Shown here: positions 55,494 to 64,000 of the stretch, in pieces
Numbering within the stretch: the stretch's first letter is position 1
How the letters are laid out: the number at the start of each line of letters is the position of its first letter
Assembly: GCA_023052935.1 (NCBI GenBank)
Contig: CM041295.1
Span: 109,246,711-109,310,710 of the forward strand
Source of the DNA: Piezodorus guildinii
Taxonomy: Eukaryota > Arthropoda > Insecta > Hemiptera > Pentatomidae
Length of the DNA stretch: 64,000 nucleotides
Direction of reading: 5' to 3'
Program-made: the position numbers and the translations under genes
Notes under the pieces: generated by a model
Database searches by the model: none
The model's input: the letters and a program-made list of their open reading frames with translations, nothing else
What the model was told of the DNA's origin: nothing

Positions 55494-58400
55494 TTTTCTA
55501 CAGTCGACTATACATCCTCAATATATTTTATTTTAGAACAAGTAAAAAATTAATTTTAAAAACCAAAAAAAAACAAAAAAAAAAAACCTTATTTGGGTAT
55601 TCTGTGGCTAGTTTTATTGAGGAGCTGTGGAGAGGAGTGGATAGTAAATTATTCTTTACTGGTTAATTGTTCACTCAAATATATAGATATGAGGGATGAA
55701 AGAATCTAGGGTATGGTATTTCATGTGGAAGTATTGAATCTTGATCATATTAATGGTAAGGTGATCAGTATTACGCTGAACTGCAATGATTTGACCTCAA
55801 ATTTTAGAAGGGTCGGATAGTCTACCTGTCCAAGTGGTTCTGCATTCTTTGGAACTCAGGCTTATTTCAAAAGTGCTTAAACAGGCTTTATAAATTATAG
55901 GTATATTCTAATTTTTAACCATACATTAGGAATCCAATTTGTTTTCAAATTATTTGGAAATTAGTCAGAATTGCTAAAGTGTAATGATAAATATAGATTT
56001 TTTTTCATTTTAAAAATGAACATCAAAGCCAGCTGGGTTTCAACATTTCAACACAAATATCATCAAAACACAGCAAATTATAACACAACGGTTTATTGTT
56101 TCTTAAAACATAGTTCTGCATCAAAAACCAACTAAAATTTTAGCCTGGATCACAGAATTCTTGTTCTATTTGCCAAAACCTATAATATAAAAAGAATTTC
56201 AAAACTGATGTTAATAAACTATGTTTGCAAAATTTTGAGAATTTGGAATTCTTCCAAATGCTCCAACAGCTCCATGTCAGTGTCCAGGGTTTGTATTCCC
56301 AATTGAGACTGATCATTTGATTTAATAGGAAGAAATAATCTGAACTGAGTCTAGTAAGCATTTTTTTAATGCTGTAATTTCATTCTAAAGATGTGAGCCA
56401 TCATGAGGGCAGTGAGGTCTACACAAGAACAGCTCACACTTGGCTCACATCTTTAGGCCAAAACCTTGCTAGCATTAATTTTTTTTTTACTAGACTAACT
56501 CCTGATTATTTATTCATGTTAACATTTTAACAGCCTATATCTTATACTTTTTAATTGATAATTACTATCAAGTTAGTTACCAGTTACTCTGGCTCTGGCA
56601 GAATTATTTATTTTGTTACTTCAGCAGTGGAGGGACCTTGAGGTATAGAGAACATCCTGGGGCACACCCAGCCTCTATAAAGTGGATGTCTGAAAATTGG
56701 TGTAAAAAGCCTGAGCTGAGTGAGATTTAGGACCAAACACCCCCTTGCATGCCATTGTCCACAAAACACTAGGAATCTCTTTAAGTATTGAACCAAGGAC
56801 CCTTCATGGGTTGTAAAGGTACAGATTATTTTTTTAGTTACCAGAAGGGCTATTACTTTTTGATTTGTTGTACATTTTAATATTTCTGTAATTTCATAAA
56901 TTTTAGCTTAAGAAATTTTAACGTATTCCGAAATTTAAACAATTAATATGATCTACTGCATTTTCCGATTCATTGTTGGTATTCGAAATCCGATTATATG
57001 TACCAATTTATTTAGTTTTCTATCAGTCTTTGAATGGTTCTCAAATATAGTGAAGAAAAAAAATTGTATATATTGGAAAAATGTATTGTTTTCCCAAATG
57101 AAACCAGTTTGTTTAAATGCTATCGGTCAAACGTTTTTCCTGTTTGTTTCATTGGTAAAGCTTTTTTTCTTGCTGCTCTACCTTTATCTACTGCTTCACA
57201 CAACCGATTCCTCTCAGTTTTGGGGGAGCAATTCAACAATATGATCCGATGTCTTCTGCAATCTGGCGAGCCGTCAGTTTTGAATTTTAGGCTACTTTTT
57301 GAAAGATTTTACAGGAATCACGCGCTGTAAGGGGGCGTTTTCTACCCATACGTTTTTATTATCAAGAGAGCCATTTAAAAATATTCAATTATATATTGCA
57401 GTGTCATGTGTAACATTTTAAACTTTTTTTTTTAATACACTGATAACTCAAAACTAGTCAAAGAAACAAATCGGTCTTAGCTTGAGGGACTCTATTCTTG
57501 GGATTTGGAACCCATTTTCACAGAATTATCTTTTAATACTGAATGAAATTCACACAGCTGTTTTTCTATATTTACTTTAAAATAAAGGATCACAAAAAAG
57601 AGAAAATATTGCCCTTGTAATAAGTTGTTAAGTTATTATTATGACCATTGGTACTGCATGAAAACATTTTGGCCACTAAATTTGTTAAAACACAGGCGTC
57701 AAATTGTTTTAATTTAAAAATAATGATATTTACCACAGTTACCATAATTTTATTCAATATACATACATTAATTAAACGGTTTTCATCGAATAACCCTGGT
57801 TTATGAATTTTTTTTTAGCCCAATGTAGAGAGATCATTCTCAGGCACTACCAGCATCATTGTAGGTCATTAATTTGAATTTTCTAGGCCTTTTATCAGTA
57901 CTTACTACCGATATAAAAAAATTCATGAGTTGGTATGAAATATATTTGGCCGTTTCACAAAAAAAGTTTATTGATATATTTTTTTACTTTCACACCTTAC
58001 AGCGTTTCAGCCTCTAGGGCCATTTTCAAGTATCTATCATACATATTTATCTATATATATCCTTACACCGCTTCATCAGCAGTATCCTCCTAATTTGCTT
58101 GTGTCAAATCAACATTAAATCGGCCATCCGGTAGGTGTGCACGACAGATAGACGATGATTTGAGAAGTGCAAAGAACACCTACAGAACTAAATAAAATTC
58201 ATGAGCTATGCTTAATTGTGATATTTTTTTTTTAATTATCTCTCTTTCAGCACTTGCACGATGACGTTAAACGGAAATTTACATTAACTGAATACTCATT
58301 TAAATATATTGGAACATATTACTGAATATAGAATAATGTTCAAGTGAATAGTAATGTAATAACAGTATAATTGACAGTTTGTTTTTCAATTTCTACTGAA

Positions 58401-58916
58401 ATGTATTGGCAGTAGTATTGGTGGAGGTAACTAGTTTGGCAAGTGGGCCTTGTGTTTTTGCCAACCCCTGACGACTTACTTTAGGTCGCTGCCCTGTAGC
58501 AAGAAGTAAGAATGCTTCGAGATTCAATTCTTGGAGCTACCTAGAAATAAATATTAAGTGACCTATCAGACAATGTTACCCACGCCGTTCAAACTAGAAC
58601 CCTCCTCCAACATGCCATCACGCAGCAATGTAACTCGTCAATAATTTTTTATTGCTTTAGTAAGCCTCATATAACAGGATTATTTCAATTTTTACTGTTT
58701 TATAACATCATATTTTAATAATATGAACCATTCAGTTTTTTAATATATTTATATGTAGTATTGAGTATACAGCTGGACAGAACCTGTAACACTCTTTGAT
58801 AGACACTTTTAAAAATAACATAAAGTTAAACTAAACCACGTTTAAGATTAAGTCATTGCTAATTTGGAAAAAGGTAAAATTTTCTATGTAGAAAATAATG
58901 TTTTGCCCCTCTTCCA

Positions 58917-58917
<1 letters not shown>
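55494..58917. other. Downstream DNA, no confirmed gene
   Basis: Contains the hairpin at 56385-56456. Two overlapping 98-codon open frames lie at 56948-57330 and show no motif. An inverted copy of the 'gaaaatggccctagaggctgaaacg' motif (compare 3150-3175) is at 58010-58045. Confidence 0.4.
56385..56456. repeat. Hairpin of about 72 bases with 16-bp perfect stem
   Basis: CTAAAGATGTGAGCCA (56385-56400) pairs exactly with TGGCTCACATCTTTAG (56441-56456). Inside, GTGAG can pair with CTCAC. The size is like a microRNA precursor, but the second helix is broken and no conserved seed is claimed. Confidence 0.6.

Positions 58918-58963
<46 letters not shown>
58918..58963 (+). repeat. Poly(A) tract, about 46 bases
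   Basis: Uninterrupted A run. No retroelement recognised upstream. Confidence 0.85.
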
Positions 58964-58965
<2 letters not shown>

Positions 58966-60393
58966 TAAGATCACTCTGGAAACGAAGCAAAGAAATAGAA
59001 ACAGTTTTGTCTGCTAATCATCTCATCATAGGTCTTTTTCCTTCAACCTGTTTTGCCTGCTAAGCAAGTCTTTGTGTTGCTCAGCAGACTAAGTCAGGTC
59101 ACAGGACGGAGGAAAAAGAGCTCATATTAAAACTATTCCTTTCACTTTATGTCTAATTTTGTAATTAAATATAAGAATTAATCATTTTTTAAAGGATATG
59201 TAGTGAATATTTGACTGCATCTAATATAATCTGACATGAGTATTTTAAGTGAGAGGTAGTATAAAATGGATTTGACTCTGCTACAATTATTTTCAATATT
59301 TTTGTTTTATCTTGATTTTTACTTGAAACCTACTTTCCTAAAAATTGGCTCTTTTTATTATTAGTTTAAATGCCTTTTTTTCCCTTTATATATTTCTGTA
59401 GTAAATCCATTAGGTACCTCTCGTCTTTTGATTGATTGTTATATTATTGATTCTTGCTATTGTGTGAAGTCTTTTTGATTACGATATTACTTCTTACGAC
59501 TTTGATTTGTAATTTCAGAACTCGCATTAGATTTACATTTTGGTAAAAATAAATAAATAATTTGGCATTTTCATTTTGTTTCATTACTCTCTCAATAAAA
59601 TTAAATACTACCATACACCATTATCTAATCATGCTAACCAGGGTGAGCAGAATAAAATGTTTGCCACAAGAATGGGAATCTATGGTCCTATCTCTTATCC
59701 AGACATTTAGGGATCAGGCCTAAAATTTCTAGATATCCAAGTCCTTGACACGATTCGGATGATGAGGAAAACCTTAAGGTTTAAACCTCGAGCCAGCCGT
59801 TACGAACGGGAAAAGGTGTCGCCTGCAAAAATCGGTTCATCATTTCCTCACAGAAGGAATTTCTAACAGAATTCCGCCGATTTGACATAAGATAGCCAGA
59901 TCTGGAAAATCGATTTTTAATCGGGGGTCAAATCAAGTTGAATCTATTTAATTACAAAATTATTGCTACAACCATTATAAAGTAATTTTAATTGATTTTT
60001 AATAAAACTAACTAGTTATATCTCGCACTTCACGGTTTCCTAAGTTAGACAGCTGTGAAATTGCTATGAATCATCGTCTTTTACCTCTTTAAGTCAAATA
60101 CAAAGTTTAAAACCTTTCCGCTTGTTTAGTATTTATGTACTTTGACTTATCTGAAACTATCCACTCGTAGGAGGTTATATTAAATCAAGGTGTTTACGTG
60201 TAGAGAGGGGGGCTCGGTCTTTAAGGGGCAATGGCGGGAAATCCTGAATAACGTCACTGGTCCTTGGTTCTTTGTTATTGTTTATGGCTGTGCTTGTTCT
60301 GAGTGTGTCAGTGGGCTGTTGAGGTGTTTAGGATTTGTTTTATGTATTATTTGATTGTTTTATAGTGTTCTTTGAAAGCGTTAAACTTGAAAT
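58964..60393. other. AT-rich DNA with one imperfect hairpin
   Basis: Hairpin at 59031-59116. From about 60200 the DNA becomes less AT-rich before the candidate first exon. Confidence 0.4.
59031..59116. repeat. Imperfect hairpin
   Basis: GGTCTTTTTCCTTCAACCTG on the left pairs imperfectly with the segment ending 'cggaggaaaaagagc' on the right. An inner 'ctgctaagcaag' faces 'ttgctcagcag'. Possibly the remains of a small inverted-repeat element. Confidence 0.45.
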
Positions 60394-60464
60394 ATGTCTG
60401 TAAAACCTTGTGGGGATGCGATTTGTAAAAAGGATGATTAATTATCAAGTAGAACATTTCACAG
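60394..60464 (+). pseudogene. Possible first exon of a THAP-domain gene, with in-frame stop
   Basis: The ATG at 60394 reads MSVKPCGDAICKKDD, then TAA, then LSSRTFHR in the same frame, up to a strong donor ACAG|GTAAGG at 60465. THAP zinc-finger domains start with two cysteines 2-4 residues apart and a little later have a '(I/V)SFHRFP' segment, where a first exon often ends. The layout Cys-x4-Cys followed by TFHR fits, but the internal stop means the copy is dead or the resemblance is chance. The preceding 200 bases are less AT-rich than the surroundings, as a promoter might be. Confidence 0.3.
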
Positions 60465-60918
60465 GTAAGGTTATAGTTGGAATATAGTAACTGTTTATAA
60501 TTTATTGTCCATAATAATTAATATGAACTATGCACTTTTTGAATAATTTAAACAATCTAATAAAATTTATGGATGAAAAAATGAAAATATAATTCTTTGA
60601 TCAATTTAAAGACTTATAGATGTTTACACTCACCTCACGACTTTTTATTTTATTTTTATATTGTAGATTATATTGTTGGCCATAAATAAGTTCATAATTT
60701 GTGTAATATCATGCCCTATTAAATGTAAACATCGAATATATTTCAATAATCATCATTACTTTAACTGTGAAATGAAGTGCAATTTATTTGGAGATACATC
60801 CTATTTCATGCAATTATTTTTTCTTGTGGTCAAATGAGAAGTAAAATTAGCTAATAATTATTATTATCGTATTAATATCTTCTTTATTTTTAACTATTGA
60901 AGGTAGGTTTGAATATTA
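60465..60918. other. AT-rich DNA
   Basis: No further exon of the candidate THAP gene was recognised. Confidence 0.45.
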
Positions 60919-61123
60919 GTGTGTCCCATAAGTTTTTCCTCATTGAATATTTTGAAAGTTGGTCTCAACAATTTTAGAAAAAGGGTATAAGAAGTTTATT
61001 GAGCAGATGGCTTAATTTATAGTAAAGCTAATCAACCTCAACCAACTAAAACCATGCCTATTAATTTTACAAAAAAAAAAAAAAAAAAAAAAAAAAAGGA
61101 GGAAGAGACTTATGGAACACCAT
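60919..61123. mobile_element. Mariner-like MITE, 205 bases
   Basis: The left end GTGTGTCCCATAAGTTTTTC and the reverse complement of the right end (ATGGTGTTCCATAAGTCTCT) match at most positions. A TA dinucleotide flanks each side (60917-60918 and 61124-61125), as expected of the mariner/Tc1 superfamily. The interior is non-coding and contains a 27-base A run at 61071-61097. Confidence 0.55.
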
Positions 61124-61125
61124 TA

Positions 61126-61984
61126 GATAATTAATTATTAACCATATATTATTATTTTGTTTGTGAATTGAATAAGTAATGAATATTATCAAATTGAATT
61201 AATTATTGCCATTCGGCTTTTGGCTAATACATTTAGTTATATAATTTTTAAATTCCAAATAAACAGTTCTTATTAACATCATGCATTTTGATAAATCCAG
61301 TCCTTTTTTTCTATTAATTTTCGTGTTTCTCCCAATAAAGGGGACTATTTTTCATTTGTTTATTGATTTTTTTATCACAAAAGACTCCCAACACATCTAT
61401 CTAAGGAACACAACAAGGACCAATGACGTTGACCAAATATGTTGTGTGGGTTTGCAGATCAAACTGAGCCCATCTTGAAATTAAATTTCCTTCCTGATGA
61501 TTATATTAAAAATCTTCCTGATCCACCTTTATTCGAAAAATTTTATGATTAGCCTTCTTTTTAATTTTTCCCTTGGAATGACCAATTTTAAACAATGTCT
61601 TCTGAAGATGATACTTAAAAAATCAGAACAAAAGGATCTTAATATTTTAAGGAAAGAAATATTATATTATCTAAGGTATTTATGAAATTCGATAGATATG
61701 TATAGTAAATTTGCTTTAATTGCATTCTAATATAAACATTTCTAATTACAGATACTGGAATAAAAGAAAAATAGGTGTACTTTGAATGTTAAGAATCATG
61801 AAAACATGATGATTGGAAAAAAAAAAAAAAAACTTCTGAATTGTTATGGTAGATAGTAGTAGTAGTTCTATTGTTATGTAAATGGTAGTCTATCTTATTC
61901 TTCTAAATGGCAGAAACATACTCGATAATAATGAAGATATTATAGGTTTTGGAAAATCTGCAATATTTGTTTGAATTTTTTTTT
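61126..61984. other. AT-rich DNA
   Basis: Open frames at 61281-61478 and 61497-61685 are short and have no motif. No gene supported. Confidence 0.45.
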
Positions 61985-62913
61985 AAAGATTGCTCCTCAA
62001 GGCAGTATCCTAGGACCCATTCTCTTCACAGTCTATACAGCTGATATCCCAACCCATCCTAACACATTCCTTTCTACCTATGCCGATGACACTTGCGTGC
62101 TATCAGTTAATAACGATCCTAGTATTGCCTCTCAAAACCTCTAATCCCACATCAGAGACCTTGAGGTATGGTGTCAGAATTGGAAAATTAAAATCAACTC
62201 CAATAAATCCCACCAGATTACCTTTACCCTTCGTCGTAAACCTATGACATCCTGCCCTACAGTCTCCTTTAATGATATTCCGCTTGTCCCTGTTGAACAG
62301 ATCCGTTATTTAGGCCTCCTGCTTGACAAACGTCTTACATGGAATCCGCATACAAGACTGAAAAGACAAGAGACTGCTCGCTGATTTCGGTTACTTTAAC
62401 ATTTACTTGACAGACGCTCTAACCTTTCTCTTTACTACAAAAGACTAATTTACATGACAATCATAAAGCCTATCTGGACTTACGGAGTTGAGCTTTGGGG
62501 CTCTACTAAACCATCAAACTCTTCCCGTATCCAATCCTTACAATCCAAAATCCTTAAACGCTCCTTACTTTGTCACCAACAAAATCATCCACAAAGACCT
62601 TAATGTTCCATATGTTGCTGATTTGGCCTGTACCAGGTATCACTACTTCCATGAAAAACTCCACTCTCACTCTAATCCACTAGTTTCAATCCTTGCTTCC
62701 ACTTCAATTCCTGACAATCCGCCGAGGCGTCTGAAAAGAAGATGGCCTCGAGACCTTCTTGTGTAGATTCACTACTAGAGTGCTGCCAATAGGGCAATTT
62801 CTCTTCATGTTTTTTTTTTCATGTGTATTATCATTGTAGCCTATTTACTTGATGTATGAACATACAGTTGTAAATTTCAATAAATGAATTAAAAATAAAA
62901 AAATAAAAGATTG
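61985..62913 (+). mobile_element. Jockey-like LINE, 5'-truncated, with target duplication
   Basis: Flanked by AAAGATTG at 61985-61992 and 62906-62913. The coding reading starts APQGSILGPILFTVYTADIP (RT motif B), then FLSTYADDTCVLSVNN with intact Tyr-Ala-Asp-Asp near 62080. It continues WKIKINSNKSHQITFT, PVEQIRYLGLLLDKRLTWN, YYKRLIYMTIIKPIWTYG and VELWGSTKPSN. Stops at about 62142 and 62383 and a later frame change inactivate it. The 3' UTR and A/T tail end at 62905. It is the best preserved of the four copies of this family in the window. Confidence 0.85.
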
Positions 62914-63952
62914 TTTGCCTGATGCTTTCTAGAAAAGTGAGTATTATTAAACTATTGCCTTTGCCTTTTATGGTTTGATTTGTATCACCTGTATAGTCTT
63001 TACAATTTGTTTTAATTATATATTTTTTAAAAAATTCTATCTGGAAACCATTGGATAAAGGGTAGGAGTTAGCTTAGAGAGTAGAGGCTAGAGAATTTTA
63101 AGCTATTAAAGAGGTTTTTTACTTGTCAGACTTCATGATTAACTCCCATGAGTTTGATGAACATTCAGTCGAAATTATTATAAAGGGGAAATTCAGAACT
63201 ACTTTTAGATGACATCTGAATAATATCACTTACCAAAAATTAATTTGATATACATTCAATAGAAATTATTATAAAGTGTCAATTGAGGACTTCTTTTAGA
63301 TGACATCTGCATAATATTAATTACCATCCATATAGTAGTATGTATTTGACACGTGTTGAAAACATCAGTGAGAATATAGAAATTTAATTAATCAAGCTGG
63401 CGATTTTAAAGAAATTCTTTATTCAATACCTGTCTACGAATAAAGATTCATTTGATTGTTAACGCAATATTAAAATCCCACCTCATAAAGTATGAAATTT
63501 CTACCCACTGTTTTCTTTACTCTCTAATAATATTATGTAATAAATCTGTTAGATCTCAGCCACAAATCACTTTCTTTTCATAATATGAACCCATTTATGT
63601 ATCACTGTCACTATTTTCAGTTTCCGGCTAAGTAAGCTACCTACCCTACAAGCGAAGCGTTTCTAGTTTAAATTATGCCTAATGGTGGCAACTGACAATC
63701 ACTCAATAACTCTTTCTCTTTAAAGCAATAAGTGATTTTGCTCCCATGTTCAAATATTATTGGGGCTATATATACTGCCTCTAAAACAGTAAAAACATTG
63801 AATAAATTAGTTTAGATCATCTTTAAAAAATTCTCTTACTTTTGGCATTGAGAAAGTAATGAGGGATATTTTATTTCCATTATGAATTAAAAATTCACTG
63901 AAAAGTTCATTTATATTTAAAATTATTAACACGTATTTTCTATGTAATTTAT
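62914..63952. other. AT-rich DNA with a diverged tandem duplication
   Basis: See 63153-63327. No gene. Confidence 0.45.
63153..63327. repeat. Diverged 91-base tandem duplication
   Basis: 'tttgatgaacattcagtcgaaattattataaag' to 'tttagatgacatctgaataatat' recurs 91 bases later as 'tttgatatacattcaatagaaattattataaag' to 'tttagatgacatctgcataatat', with scattered mismatches. Confidence 0.75.
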
Positions 63953-64000
63953 TAGAAAAAAATCTGGTGCTGGCAACACACGACTTTCACTTACCTCAGC
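63953..64000. mobile_element. Transposon terminus, runs off the window
   Basis: 'aaatctggtgctggcaac' then 'acacgactttcacttacctc' is the inverse of the terminus at 17112 (GGTAAGTGAAAGTCGTGTGT then TGCGCGCACCAGATTT), over about 37 positions with few mismatches. The rest of the element is outside. Confidence 0.55.

Noticed and set aside
56948..57330. Two overlapping 98-codon open frames
   Set aside because: They lie in different frames of the same AT-rich DNA, with no domain, no splice context and no good reason to prefer either one.

Overview
The window is animal nuclear DNA, most likely from an arthropod and probably an insect. It is AT-rich and intron-dominated, with spliced exons separated by many kilobases. 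The transposable elements belong to classes common in insects: RTE-, Jockey- and R1-like LINEs, a Ty3/gypsy element, a Tc1-like transposon, a tRNA-derived SINE and MITEs. Nothing bacterial, viral-genomic, organellar or ribosomal was seen. The species cannot be named from sequence alone.

The host gene is one plus-strand gene for a coiled-coil protein that runs through most of the window. Supported exons are 16023-16147, 28976-29158, 42958-43031, 50752-50850 and 54673-54771 (stop codon at 54769-54771). Its 5' exons lie outside the window or were not recognised. Between exons 2 and 3 a 19-base micro-exon or an alternative terminal exon at 29809 repairs the reading phase. A decayed copy of the end of exon 2 lies at 30746. 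The protein could not be assigned to a named family. A possible first exon of a THAP-like gene, with an in-frame stop, is at 60394.

Region by region: 1-16 kb holds decayed LINE pieces (200-515, 5390-5500, 9880-10990, 12457-13030, 14314-14860, 15453-15580), SINE pieces and AT-rich DNA. 17-19.4 kb holds a MITE and a copy of a roughly 0.8 kb non-autonomous repeat carrying an exact 259-base tandem duplication and an LTR-like insert; related copies lie at 25.0 and 48.6 kb. 20.7-21.0 kb is a SINE with a perfect 12-base target duplication. 32.2-37.5 kb is a nest: a Tc1-like transposon bearing a broken Ty3/gypsy element with 5-base target duplications. 37.5-40.3 kb is a large foldback element built of two levels of tandem repeats. 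40.8-41.9 kb is a young 5'-truncated LINE. 45-46.5 kb is a head-to-head LINE chimera. 50.9-54.4 kb holds three more LINEs, one nested in another. 55-64 kb holds hairpins, a MITE, another Jockey copy and a possible THAP exon.

The host gene and the mobile elements appear functionally unrelated: the elements fill its introns and flanks. The best candidates for a second look are the foldback element, the duplicated exon, the 50-bp perfect hairpin downstream of the gene, and the exact 259-base duplication. Everything was read by eye, so identities and family assignments should be treated accordingly.
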